From: Vibrio anguillarum
Lineage (GTDB): Bacteria; Pseudomonadota; Gammaproteobacteria; Enterobacterales; Vibrionaceae
Reading direction: 5' to 3'
Assembly (NCBI RefSeq): GCF_001989995.2
Contig: NZ_JAHGUP010000051.1
Span: 1 to 64,000, forward strand
DNA length: 64,000 nt
Shown: positions 16,858 through 25,207 of the stretch, one piece after another
Layout: each line of letters starts with the position of its first letter
Numbering within the stretch: the first letter of the stretch is position 1
The notes under the pieces: model-generated
Database searches by the model: none
What the model saw: the letters and a program-made list of their open reading frames with translations, nothing else
What the model was told of the DNA's origin: nothing
Translations under genes and position numbers: made by a program

Positions 16858-18048
16858 TTATCTGTCGCTCCAACGCAGAATTCTCACTTCATTACCCGCT
16901 TCGGGTTTTACTGGAATATTGAGTGATAAAAGCAGCGAAACAAGTGCCATTACCGCTCCAATATAAAAAACGCTCGCCGGAGAGATAAGCCAAATTAAAC
17001 CAAACGTGGCGGGGATGAACACGGCCGCAATATGGTTAATGGTAAAAGAAACTCCCGCTGTAGACGCCATGTCCGCAGGATCTGCAATTTTCTGAAAATA
17101 AGTTTTAATCGCCAAGGCCAAGGCAAAAAAGAGGTGGTCAACCACATAAAGTGCCGCCGCCCAATGTGCGTTTTGTACAAGACCGTACCCAACAAAAACA
17201 ACAATCAACCCCGTGTATTCAAACAGTAGCGCTTTACGCTCGCCGACTACACCAATGAACTTACCAATACGTTTAGCAAACAAAAAGTTGAACAAATAGT
17301 TGATCAAAAACAGTAAGGTAATATCGGCCGCTGAATAGCCAAATTTCTCCACCATAAGGAAACCAGCGAAAACAGTGAAAATTTGCCTACGCGCACCACT
17401 CATGAAGGTCAAGGCGTAATACAGCCAATAACGTTTGCGTAGCACGAGCTTTTTATTTTGTGGCACTTCCGCTTTAAATTCAGGAAAGGCAAAGGCAATG
17501 ATCAACACCAGCACAAAACCAGCACCGCCAGAAATGGCATAGACCCATTTAAAATCGAGCTGAAACACTTCTAACATTACCCACAAAGCACCGTAAGTGA
17601 TCAGTGATGCAAGTGCTCCAACCGAAATGAGTTTGCCAAGCATTTCTGGCGCTTCATCTTTATTTAACCACTGCAAAGACAAGGATTGTTTAAGCGTTTC
17701 AAAGTAGTGGAACCCAGTCGACATCAATAATGTCGTGAGCAGTAACCCGGTTAAAGAAGGGAAAAAACCCGTCATCGCGGTTCCTAACGTCAACATACCC
17801 AATGAGATCAGGATAAATCGCTGCTCTCGAATGAACAGTAAAACGAATACGGCGGTGAAGGCTAAAAATCCGGGGATTTCTCGTACACTTTGTAATAAGC
17901 CAATGTCTGAACCATCGAAATTCGCTTTTTCAATCACGAAATTATTCAACAGTGCCATCCAACTAGAAAATGCAATCGGCACAATAATGGAGATAATCAA
18001 TAGGAAATTTTGTGGCGTGCGCCAACCTTGAGAGGCTTTAGGGTACAT
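16858..18048 (-). CDS. Major facilitator superfamily transporter
   Basis: Inner-membrane secondary carrier of 396 residues with about 12 hydrophobic helices. The N-half shows the family loop after helix 2 (IREQRFILISLGM), and the interdomain loop is basic (PQNKKLVLRKRYW). The substrate cannot be read from the sequence. AAGGATCTCTC precedes the ATG. It is transcribed alone and convergently with yiaV. The divergent gene is an exonuclease/endonuclease-fold protein, with no clear functional link. Confidence 0.85.
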   Translation of the reverse strand: MYPKASQGWRTPQNFLLIISIIVPIAFSSWMALLNNFVIEKANFDGSDIGLLQSVREIPGFLAFTAVFVLLFIREQRFILISLGMLTLGTAMTGFFPSLTGLLLTTLLMSTGFHYFETLKQSLSLQWLNKDEAPEMLGKLISVGALASLITYGALWVMLEVFQLDFKWVYAISGGAGFVLVLIIAFAFPEFKAEVPQNKKLVLRKRYWLYYALTFMSGARRQIFTVFAGFLMVEKFGYSAADITLLFLINYLFNFLFAKRIGKFIGVVGERKALLFEYTGLIVVFVGYGLVQNAHWAAALYVVDHLFFALALAIKTYFQKIADPADMASTAGVSFTINHIAAVFIPATFGLIWLISPASVFYIGAVMALVSLLLSLNIPVKPEAGNEVRILRWSDR

Positions 18049-18202
18049 GAGAGATCCTTATCTATGTTTCAGCGCATCATATACTCAAGTCGCCTTAAAA
18101 GGCGAGAGCTCATCACAACAGGAAACAAGGTTAGGGATTAGCACTGCTAAATTACACCGTTCGGGTATAAGATCGACCGAGACACAAATATTGGGATTTA
18201 AC

Positions 18203-19174
18203 ATGACGATTACGTTCGCAACGATTAATTTATTCAATTATTTAGCTCCGCCGAACGCATATTATCAGTTCGACAATATTTACACGCAAGCAGAGTGGCA
18301 GAAAAAAAAGCAATGGTTTAACCAGAAGATCCAACAGCTGGATGCCGATATCATTGGCTTTCAAGAAGTTTTCAGTTTTGATGAACTGCGCAACCAGATG
18401 ATGGATTTAGGCTACCCGTATGTGGCCTGTGTAGATGAACCTATCGTCAAAGATGGATACATCTACAGCCATCCGGTTGTGGTGATTGCCTCTCGCTATC
18501 CTCTGCGCCAAGTGAGCGCCGTACATGGCACGCTACCAAACCAAGCTGCCCCTTTTTGCTTTAATCGTACACCGTTACACGCTACGGTTTGCCTACCAAT
18601 GCTCGGGGATATCGATGTCTATATTGTGCATTTTAAATCTCAACGTCCGGCAGAATCGCCTGCGGCACCTCATCATCTGATCGATGAATGGCAACAAGAA
18701 ACGCTAGGACGCTGGCTCTCTACTGTTCAGCGAGGCTTTGAAGCAAACCTGACTCACCAATATATCGTCAATACTCAAAAACAAACTGGGCGGCCTTGTG
18801 TGCTAATGGGGGATTTTAATAAACCGTTACATCACGAGGAGTTTCAAGGACTACTATCACAGGCCTTATACCGCAGACCAGAAACACAACAACCGCTGGC
18901 TGGCTATGCGCTTTACGATGCTTGGGATCTGCATACCGAGAGTGTTGAGCAGCCTCGCAAAGCCACTCATTACGCCGGAGCCACGGGATCTGTACTCGAC
19001 TATATTCTCCTTTCCGCAGACTTCGCGCCTTTTATCCAGCCAATGAAAAGCTATATCAGCCACTATACTGTGCTTGATCAACATCTGATCAACCCAAGCT
19101 ATGAGCTCGATAACTTTAGTACTGACCATGCACTGGTCGCGGTCACATTAAAAGTAAACACTACACCGAGCTAA
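18203..19174 (+). CDS. Endonuclease/exonuclease/phosphatase-fold protein
   Basis: Protein of 323 residues with the metal-dependent EEP fold shared by exonuclease III, DNase I and inositol phosphatases. Conserved blocks are ATINLFNY (start of strand 1), IIGFQEVF (metal-binding Glu), DVYIVHFKSQRP, PCVLMGDFN (Asp/Asn catalytic pair) and STDHALVAV (catalytic Asp-His). No signal peptide is visible, so it should be cytoplasmic. The substrate may be a nucleic acid or a small phosphoester and is unknown. The start at 18203 begins the conserved fold; the upstream extension of the frame to 18047 looks non-coding. No strong ribosome-binding site is present. Confidence 0.85.
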   Translation: MTITFATINLFNYLAPPNAYYQFDNIYTQAEWQKKKQWFNQKIQQLDADIIGFQEVFSFDELRNQMMDLGYPYVACVDEPIVKDGYIYSHPVVVIASRYPLRQVSAVHGTLPNQAAPFCFNRTPLHATVCLPMLGDIDVYIVHFKSQRPAESPAAPHHLIDEWQQETLGRWLSTVQRGFEANLTHQYIVNTQKQTGRPCVLMGDFNKPLHHEEFQGLLSQALYRRPETQQPLAGYALYDAWDLHTESVEQPRKATHYAGATGSVLDYILLSADFAPFIQPMKSYISHYTVLDQHLINPSYELDNFSTDHALVAVTLKVNTTPS

Positions 19175-19186
19175 TGGGTTTGTATG

Positions 19187-19474
19187 CTACGACTCTCGAT
19201 GCAATAAATGCTGCCATTCACTGTGTCGATTTAAATAATGCACAACATAACTACAGACAGGTTTGATGGTGTAACCTTGCGCTTCAATTTGCGGTAATAC
19301 ACTCTCCATCATTATTTTTCCGTATCCTTTACCCTGAAGTTCATCCGGTACGCGAGTCGAAGTAATAAACAACACTTTATCCTGTTGTTGGTATGTCACA
19401 GTTGCGAATAGATTTCCCTCAAGATGTACTTTATATTGACAATTTTGTATATCATGTTGCACTTCATGAATCAT
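19187..19474 (-). CDS. Small GNAT-family acetyltransferase (YjdJ-like)
   Basis: A 95-residue GCN5-related N-acetyltransferase of the short YjdJ/GTL3B group. Visible features are the acetyl-CoA loop ELQGKGYGKIM and the late motif IKPVCSYVVHYLNRHSEW characteristic of this subgroup. Its substrate is unknown. It is transcribed alone, converging on the preceding EEP gene with a 12-bp gap. Confidence 0.85.
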   Translation of the reverse strand: MIHEVQHDIQNCQYKVHLEGNLFATVTYQQQDKVLFITSTRVPDELQGKGYGKIMMESVLPQIEAQGYTIKPVCSYVVHYLNRHSEWQHLLHRES

Positions 19475-19610
19475 GGTAACGTCCTAATTGATATATAAAT
19501 CAAATAAATTGATATTCTCAGAATTGAATCTTCCAACATCTACCCCTAGAATTTAAACTATTACAAAAATTAGAATAAAATGCAGCTACTGCATCACGGA
19601 GAAAATTAAG

Positions 19611-20354
19611 ATGGAATCGCAGTCGGCAGTGCTGAAAGATGAACAGAACCCAAACCGTTCAACCGAACGTAATAAAACCCTATCGACACTTAATAGTACT
19701 GATGCGTTATCTATGGTTGAACACAGTAGTGAACTAACCTTAAGTATAACCACTCCCGTTGGTACGAAATTCCAGTGTAAAACGTCATTTATCGGTACCT
19801 ACTCTCATTCCCATCTTCTTGTAGAAATTCCTAAAATTTCCGCAGATGATCTCTCTTTTTTCTTCCAAGAAGGTTTTTGGATGAATATCAGAGCTATTTC
19901 ACCACGTGGCGAAGGGGCTTTAATCCATTTTCGTAGCCAGTTGTTACATGTATTGCAAGAGCCTATACCGCTCGCCATGTTATCCATTCCCAACAGCATG
20001 CAAGTGACCCAACTGCGCAAAGAAGCTCGTTACGATGTGAATCTGGCAGGAAAAGCAACGGTAGGAACGCATAAGTCGGATTGTGAGGTAAGAGATCTCT
20101 CCAAAAGTGGCTGTCGTTTTGTCACACCTCCTCTTGGGCGCACTTTCCAAGTGGGTGATAAGATTAGTCTCGAATTATTTACGGATCCTCGCAGCAGCCA
20201 ATTCTTTGCGCCTTTGATGGGTAAAGTTTGTAACTTGCAACGCTCACTGCACTATGCTCGTTACGGAGTGCAGTTTGATGAAGAAGGTGTCAAAAATGCG
20301 AAAAGTTTATTAGGTCAACTGAAGTTTGATGGCACCAAATTGACGTTGAAGTAA
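19611..20354 (+). CDS. plzD: PilZ-domain c-di-GMP receptor PlzD
   Basis: Cytoplasmic c-di-GMP-binding protein of 247 residues with a YcgR-like N-terminal domain (about 20-130) and a C-terminal PilZ domain (about 134-245). The ligand motifs are intact: R136KEAR140 (RxxxR) and D162LSKSG167 (D/NxSxxG). Length and motif positions match V. cholerae PlzD (VCA0042), a structurally characterised c-di-GMP receptor involved in motility and virulence. ATG at 19611 is preceded by GGAGAAAATTAAG. A strong terminator follows immediately. It would read out c-di-GMP made by cyclases such as those nearby. Confidence 0.95.
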   Translation: MESQSAVLKDEQNPNRSTERNKTLSTLNSTDALSMVEHSSELTLSITTPVGTKFQCKTSFIGTYSHSHLLVEIPKISADDLSFFFQEGFWMNIRAISPRGEGALIHFRSQLLHVLQEPIPLAMLSIPNSMQVTQLRKEARYDVNLAGKATVGTHKSDCEVRDLSKSGCRFVTPPLGRTFQVGDKISLELFTDPRSSQFFAPLMGKVCNLQRSLHYARYGVQFDEEGVKNAKSLLGQLKFDGTKLTLK

Positions 20355-20355
20355 T

Positions 20356-20394
20356 AAAAACGCCCTGTTAAACAAGTTAAGTCAGGGCGTTTTT
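20356..20394. terminator. Bidirectional terminator between plzD and gltS
   Basis: The stem aaaaacgccctg / cagggcgttttt encloses a 15-bp loop. It directly follows the plzD stop and is 31 bp beyond the gltS stop on the other strand. Confidence 0.9.
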
Positions 20395-20425
20395 ACTTTT
20401 TACATTGCTTTTAACTGCATTGTTT

Positions 20426-21659
20426 TTAACCGAGAAACGAAATATACCCTTGTAAGATCACCAAATTCACAATATCTACAAAGAATGCCACAACGATTGG
20501 CACGACCATAAACGCTTGTGGTGATGGGCCGTATCGTGTCACTAGCGATCCCATATTCATCACAGCGGTTGGCGTTGCTCCAAGACCAAAGCCGCAGTGC
20601 CCACCAGCGATCACAGCGGCGTCATAGTTTGATCCCATCACTTTAAAAGTCACAAAATAAGCAAAAATACCCAACACGACCGATTGCACCGCTAAAATCA
20701 CCAGAAATGGAACTGCCAAGTCAAAAATATTCCATAACTTTAAACTCATGAGCGCCATAGCAAGAAATAGTGATAGAGAAACGGTACCTAAGATATCAAC
20801 GGTTTCAGCATCAATTTTATGAACTTTCGTCAATTCAAGTATATTGGTAATGAACACGCCGATGAAAAGCGCATAGACAAAATCGGGGATCATCAACCAT
20901 TTGATTTCAAATGCACTTACCCACTGCTCTAAATATTTAGCACCAGTGACACAAATAAGAAGGATGAACAAACCCTCAATCACTTTCTTTGCGGTGACTT
21001 TATCTTCTTCATATTCATTGTACGTAACCAGCTCTGGGAACTTATCGTGCGTTTTGGTCCCTCGTCCATACTCAGATTCAAACCCGTTTTTATTAATGAG
21101 TTTTTGAGCTACTGGGCTACCGATAATCCCACCAATGATCAAACCAAAGGTCGCTGAGGCCATGGCAATTTCTAGCGTATTGCTAAGCCCATAATTGTCG
21201 TTGAATGTTTGAGCCCACGCCGCTCCCGTACCGTGTCCACCCGAGAGGGTAATAGAACCGGCGATCAACCCCATCAGTGGGTCAAGACCAAGAGCCGTCG
21301 CTAACGATACACCGACGCCATTTTGGATGATGATATAAAACGAGGCAACAGCGAGGAAAAGAAAGACTTTTGCTCCACCCTTAACCAGTTGAGTGTAATT
21401 GGCCGCAAGGCCTACGGTGCTGAAAAACATCAGCATAAAAATATTCTGCAACGGCAATGAGAACTCTAAATCTAAGCCGTAAAAATGTAGAAGAGTGATC
21501 GCGAAAGCGACAATTAAGCCACCGACGATGGGCTCAGGAATGTTGAATTTTTCCAAGATAGGCAGTTTTGCGTTAATCGTTAATAAAGTGGCCTAAAAAA
21601 AGCACGCTAATAGCGATTAAGAAAGACTCAAGGGGCCCAATTGAAATTAAATGGTGCAT
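20426..21659 (-). pseudogene. gltS: Sodium/glutamate symporter, frameshifted by a 7-bp duplication
   Basis: Na+-coupled glutamate carrier of the inner membrane. The normal start at 21659 (AGAGGTTAT before ATG) opens a frame reading HHLISIGPLESFLIAISVLFLGHFIN and then stops at 21573-21575. Removing one copy of a 7-bp direct repeat (cgttaat twice, 21571-21584) restores continuous reading into the 376-residue remainder (EKFNIPEPIVGGLIVAF to the end), about 401 residues in total and normal for GltS. The remainder keeps the expected hydrophobic helices and the ALGLDPLMGLIAGSITLSGGH region. As written, the protein loses its first transmembrane helix unless translation restarts at the TTG at 21556. 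It could be a true mutation, a reversible slip or a sequencing error. Confidence 0.85.
21571..21584. repeat. 7-bp tandem duplication inside gltS
   Basis: Two adjacent copies of cgttaat (ATTAACG on the coding strand). The extra unit shifts the gltS frame after codon 27 and creates a stop. Confidence 0.95.
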
Positions 21660-21930
21660 ATAACCTCTTATTTCTGCTTCACTCATCTTCCTTAATGAGT
21701 TTGGAGATCATCAAAGAAAGCTTGATAAACTCGAAAAAAATACGATTGATCGATACGGATCATCCTTATGGATATTGTTTATTTACAATGACATACGATG
21801 TTTATTTGATGGGTTTTACGAACATATGGCCTAACTGGTTTTGCTCGGAAAACATCTTCGCTCACGGCTTTTGATTGTCATTTGCAAACTCTCATTAGAC
21901 GAGCGAGGAGGCGTATCATACCTAACAGAC

Positions 21931-21965
21931 AAAAAAAGAGCCAACCGCAATGATGCGATTGGCTT
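21931..21965 (-). terminator. Intrinsic terminator of qrr
   Basis: On the minus strand the stem AAGCCAATCGCA / TGCGGTTGGCT is followed by CTTTTTTT. Confidence 0.9.
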
Positions 21966-22038
21966 ATATGTAGTGTGAACAAATTCATTCACTAACAACG
22001 TCAGTTGGCTAGGTGACCCTCGGCTTTAAGAAGGGTCG
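21931..22038 (-). ncRNA. qrr: Qrr quorum-regulatory small RNA
   Basis: Small RNA of about 108 nt, read leftwards. It starts near 22038 and forms a 5' hairpin (GACCCTTCTTAAAGCCGAGGGTC). The invariant Qrr core follows, containing CTAGCCAACTGACGTTG and TTAGTGAA, then a middle stem and a rho-independent terminator. In vibrios, Qrr RNAs act with Hfq to pair with luxR/hapR, aphA and other mRNAs at low cell density. The sigma54 promoter and LuxO-like sites upstream complete the known control. Which numbered Qrr this is cannot be decided here. The start site is predicted from promoter spacing. Confidence 0.97.
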
Positions 22039-22048
22039 AATAGTATTA

Positions 22049-22065
22049 TGCATGAAGTATGCCAA
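22049..22065 (-). promoter_or_regulatory. Sigma54 promoter of qrr
   Basis: The minus strand reads TTGGCATACTTCATGCA, giving GG-N10-GC with correct sigma54 spacing. The predicted start is about 12 bp downstream, at 22038, exactly where the Qrr 5' hairpin begins. Confidence 0.88.
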
Positions 22066-22125
22066 CTAAAAAAGGTCTGCTTTTTAGCTATGCATCGCAT
22101 TAATTCATCAAAATGTAGTACTTTT

Positions 22126-22152
22126 TCGCATTACGCAAATTGCATTATGCGA
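22126..22152 (-). promoter_or_regulatory. Two LuxO-like activator sites upstream of qrr
   Basis: Two adjacent dyads, tcgcattacgcaa (22126-22138) and ttgcattatgcga (22140-22152), resemble the LuxO site TTGCA-N3-TGCAA. They lie about 60-90 bp upstream of the -24 element, a normal distance for a sigma54 enhancer-binding protein. Confidence 0.75.
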
Positions 22153-22310
22153 AACGAATGCAAAACAATACTCACCCAGTTGCTATAAAACAAACTAACT
22201 TTCTGCGCTTTTTCACCTTAAGCCAGCACCACTCACTCATCTTTTGTACAAGCATTTCTTAGTTATTTCATTATATACTTCCGGCACATACACTTAATCA
22301 TGCAGATTCA

Positions 22311-23231
22311 ATGAACTATTTCAGTACGTTTTTAAAAGGGATGGCCATGGGCGCCGCCGATGTTGTGCCGGGTGTTTCGGGTGGAACCATTGCATTCATC
22401 ACTGGTATCTATGACACTTTGCTTGAAAGCATTCGTAGGATTAACCCGAGTTTATTGCGCATAGTCAAACGAGATGGGTTAGCCGCCGCATTTCAACATA
22501 TTAATGGCTTCTTCTTGCTCGCACTGTTTGGGGGAATATTCACCAGTATCCTCTCTTTGGCTAAACTTATTTCTTGGCTGTTAGCCACGCATCCTATTCC
22601 CATTTGGTCATTCTTCTTCGGTTTAATTCTAGTTTCGGTATTCCATATTGTGAAACAAATTGAGCAATTCAAACTTTCTCGGTTGCTCTTCGCTTTGCTG
22701 GGAGTTGCGTTTGCTTACAGTATTACGGTGCTTAACCCAATGCAGATGGAACCAACAGCGCTGAACACAGTTCTAGCCGGTGCTATTGCCATCTGCGCCA
22801 TGATTCTACCGGGAATTTCTGGCAGTTTTATCCTGTTGCTGATTGGTATGTACGCACCGGTACTGGGCGCGGTGAAAGAGATGCAAGCCGATATTTTGGC
22901 ACTCTTTTTACTCGGATGTATTGGTGGTTTACTGAGTTTTTCTCACGTATTGTCTTGGTTACTCAAACAATTTAGAGATTTGACCTTAATTTTTCTTACG
23001 GGATTAATGATCGGCACCTTACCCAAAATCTGGCCTTGGAAAGAAACGCTCACTTGGCGAACCAATTCTCACGGCGAGCTCGTTCCTTTACTACAGCGAA
23101 ACCTTTCTCCATTGGAATTTGAGTCCATCACTTCACAGCCTTCGCAACTGCTGGTAGCCATTTTATTGATGCTTTGCGCTGTTGCCCTCGTGCTTGGCTT
23201 GGAGCAATATGCAAAACATCACGATGTGTAA
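22311..23231 (+). CDS. popT: DUF368 polyprenyl-phosphate transporter
   Basis: Inner-membrane protein of 306 residues with about eight to ten hydrophobic segments. The DUF368 family contains undecaprenyl-phosphate translocases (PopT; the V. cholerae member VCA0040 is one), which return the lipid carrier C55-P to the cytoplasmic face for peptidoglycan and O-antigen synthesis. Two similar re-entrant motifs are visible: ADVVPGVSGGTIAFITGIYD near residue 16 and MILPGISGSFILLLIGMY near residue 165, indicating an internal repeat. It is a single gene, with qrr divergent upstream. No strong ribosome-binding site is visible before the ATG at 22311. Confidence 0.92.
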   Translation: MNYFSTFLKGMAMGAADVVPGVSGGTIAFITGIYDTLLESIRRINPSLLRIVKRDGLAAAFQHINGFFLLALFGGIFTSILSLAKLISWLLATHPIPIWSFFFGLILVSVFHIVKQIEQFKLSRLLFALLGVAFAYSITVLNPMQMEPTALNTVLAGAIAICAMILPGISGSFILLLIGMYAPVLGAVKEMQADILALFLLGCIGGLLSFSHVLSWLLKQFRDLTLIFLTGLMIGTLPKIWPWKETLTWRTNSHGELVPLLQRNLSPLEFESITSQPSQLLVAILLMLCAVALVLGLEQYAKHHDV

Positions 23232-23374
23232 ATCACACCGCATAGCATGAATGAGAAAAGGTGGGGAGACTCACCTTTACTATATTGATTTGTTGCACAT
23301 TTTATCCATTCGTCACCACTGAAAAAAAATAGCTGTGATAATATTCGCGTTTTATAACCGCTTGGATTGTCCCC

Positions 23375-23803
23375 ATGCACAACGCAATCAAAATCGGCGT
23401 CCTTGTTCTAGCCCTGCTAGCGGGTTACTTTAGCAGCGATATTTTCAATTGGCTCTCTTCAGCACACTCTTCTCCAGACATTAATCGATATTGCCAGTTG
23501 TCGAGTACCCCTTGCCGACAAGGAGATGTTGTCATGACATTGGCACACGATAAATCTCAACCTTTGGTGGCTAACACTCTGACCGTTGAATGGCCGCAAG
23601 CCAATGCAAGTAAACTCACACTCACACTCAATGGGCTAGAGATGGAGATGGGCACCGCTAAATATGTACTGACGCCGCAGGAAGACGGGCTCTACACAGC
23701 ACAGATTGTACTCCCAGTTTGCACGACTGAAAAAATGACATGGATTGGCGAGCTCTCTGATGGTCGTACCCAAGTATTCCCGGCAATAAGGATGGAAAGA
23801 TGA
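23375..23803 (+). CDS. Membrane-anchored FixH/YtkA-like protein of the copper operon
   Basis: Unnamed protein of 142 residues with an N-terminal signal anchor (about 5-26) and a periplasmic domain. The pattern LNGLEMEMGTAKYVL, then DGLYTAQIVLPVC and MTWIGEL recalls the YtkA/FixH beta-sandwich fold, and three Cys are present outside the membrane. It overlaps the next gene by 4 bp (ATGA), and the genes behind it encode Sco and PCuAC copper chaperones. A role in copper delivery to cytochrome oxidase is therefore inferred from context only. Confidence 0.7.
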   Translation: MHNAIKIGVLVLALLAGYFSSDIFNWLSSAHSSPDINRYCQLSSTPCRQGDVVMTLAHDKSQPLVANTLTVEWPQANASKLTLTLNGLEMEMGTAKYVLTPQEDGLYTAQIVLPVCTTEKMTWIGELSDGRTQVFPAIRMER

Positions 23804-24408
23804 GTAAAAATTGGTCTCTGGCATTGGTGGTTGCGTTTGTATTAGGCTTTGGCATAAAAACCTATTGTGATACGCAGCAAAGTATGGATTTAGAGGGCGG
23901 TAATAGCTCATCTTCTGAAGTAATTTTATTTGGCAAAGCAAATCAACCCATCTCTATTTTTGATACTAAAGATGAACGCATACGTGTTGTTTACTTCGGC
24001 TTTACACGCTGCCCAGATGTCTGCCCAACATCTCTGGCTATGTTAGCAGGTGCACTCAATCAACTAGATGATGTAACCAAAGCAAAGCTGCGCCCTTTAT
24101 TTATCTCTCTCGATCCAGAGCGTGACGCTGCCGATGCTTCTCATCAATACGCCCAATATTTCCACCCTATGATCGAGGGACTTTCTGCTCCTTTAGACAT
24201 TACAACACCACTGGCGCATCGGTATGGCGTCATTTTCCGCAAAACCGAATTAAAGGGATCTGAACTGAAATACACATTAGATCACAGCTCCTACTTCTAC
24301 TTTTTACAACCAGATGGAACATTAATCACTAAAGTTCCACACACGCTTTCACCGGCTCCCATTGTTGAAGCCATCAAAACAATAATGACGTCATCACAAG
24401 GAAAATAA
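23800..24408 (+). CDS. Sco1/SenC-type copper chaperone
   Basis: Membrane-anchored thioredoxin-fold protein of 202 residues that helps insert copper into the CuA site of cytochrome oxidase or acts as a thiol reductant. It has an N-terminal signal anchor (about 5-22), the copper-binding motif Cys71-PDV-Cys75 in FGFTRCPDVCPTSL and the third ligand His162 in TLDHSSYFYFL. All Sco copper ligands are present. It is the middle gene of a three-gene operon with a PCuAC protein immediately downstream, a frequent pairing. Confidence 0.93.
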   Translation: MSKNWSLALVVAFVLGFGIKTYCDTQQSMDLEGGNSSSSEVILFGKANQPISIFDTKDERIRVVYFGFTRCPDVCPTSLAMLAGALNQLDDVTKAKLRPLFISLDPERDAADASHQYAQYFHPMIEGLSAPLDITTPLAHRYGVIFRKTELKGSELKYTLDHSSYFYFLQPDGTLITKVPHTLSPAPIVEAIKTIMTSSQGK

Positions 24409-24409
24409 C

Positions 24410-24853
24410 ATGAAGCTCAATGCTCTTTTTTTAGCAAGCCTTGCCTTTAGCCCACTTGCTTTTGCGAACACAGATATTATGGTACATCACCCTTACGCAC
24501 GTGCTACCGCACCAACCGCCACCACCAGCGCAGTATTTTCTCAAATCATGAATAAAGGTGAAACGGACCGTTTCATTGTATCGGCCAGCACCGATGTGGC
24601 AGGGAAAGTTGAGTTGCATGATGTAATCACCGAAGGAGATGTGATGAAAATGCGTCAAGTCACTGAATTTAAAATTCCGGCCAAAGGGCACGTCGAACTC
24701 AAACCGGGCGGCTTACACATCATGCTTTTTGATTTGAAGAAACCATTGGTTGAAGGTGAAAAGATTGACGTACAACTGACCTTTGCCAATGGTGAGCAGC
24801 AAACCATTACTGCACCAGTAAAAAAAGTGATGAGTGGTATGGCACACCATTAA
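24410..24853 (+). CDS. PCuAC periplasmic copper(I) chaperone
   Basis: Periplasmic copper chaperone of 147 residues with a cleavable signal peptide (1-19, LAFSPLAFA). The copper-binding pattern H-X10-M-X21-H-X-M is exact: His70, Met81, His103 and Met105. It passes Cu(I) to Sco or directly to CuA centres. AAGGAAAAT precedes the ATG, which follows the sco stop by one base. A terminator follows. Confidence 0.94.
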   Translation: MKLNALFLASLAFSPLAFANTDIMVHHPYARATAPTATTSAVFSQIMNKGETDRFIVSASTDVAGKVELHDVITEGDVMKMRQVTEFKIPAKGHVELKPGGLHIMLFDLKKPLVEGEKIDVQLTFANGEQQTITAPVKKVMSGMAHH

Positions 24854-24856
24854 AAA

Positions 24857-24890
24857 GAAGAGGGTGAGCGATGTTGGCTTACCCTCTTTT
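24857..24890 (+). terminator. Terminator of the copper operon
   Basis: The stem agagggtgagc / gcttaccctct is followed by TTT, right after the PCuAC stop. Confidence 0.8.
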
Positions 24891-24895
24891 ATCAT

Positions 24896-25207
24896 CGCAC
24901 TAACCGCTCATTGCCCAGTTTAATGGCGAGAGCGAGACATCCCGACGAGAGGCTTATCATTCCACCACCACAAATGCTACATTTTATTTACATTTCACTC
25001 AAAATCGATTGCATTTCCACACATTGATTAATTATTTGTGCTGATTATCAATTAATTCTAGACACAATATCCCGCGTAGATATCATTACCCCCTTCAGTG
25101 GAGCTCACTGATGTCACTATAACTCTATTTGTCTACCATAACCGATGCTATGGCTTCGTAGTATTTAGGTCATGCAGGATGTAATTCGATTTATTGCAGG
25201 GATAACT
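24896..25207. other. Intergenic region upstream of sstT
   Basis: About 310 bp, A+T-rich, without a convincing open frame. It must contain the sstT promoter; no recognisable riboswitch, operator or repeat was found. Confidence 0.5.

Noticed and set aside
21641-21874. 77-residue open frame in the gltS upstream region
   Set aside because: It overlaps the true gltS start and ribosome-binding site on the other strand and has no protein-like features.
22081-22310. Possible peptide upstream of popT
   Set aside because: The region is explained by the qrr activator sites and the popT promoter; no convincing start and coding composition was found.
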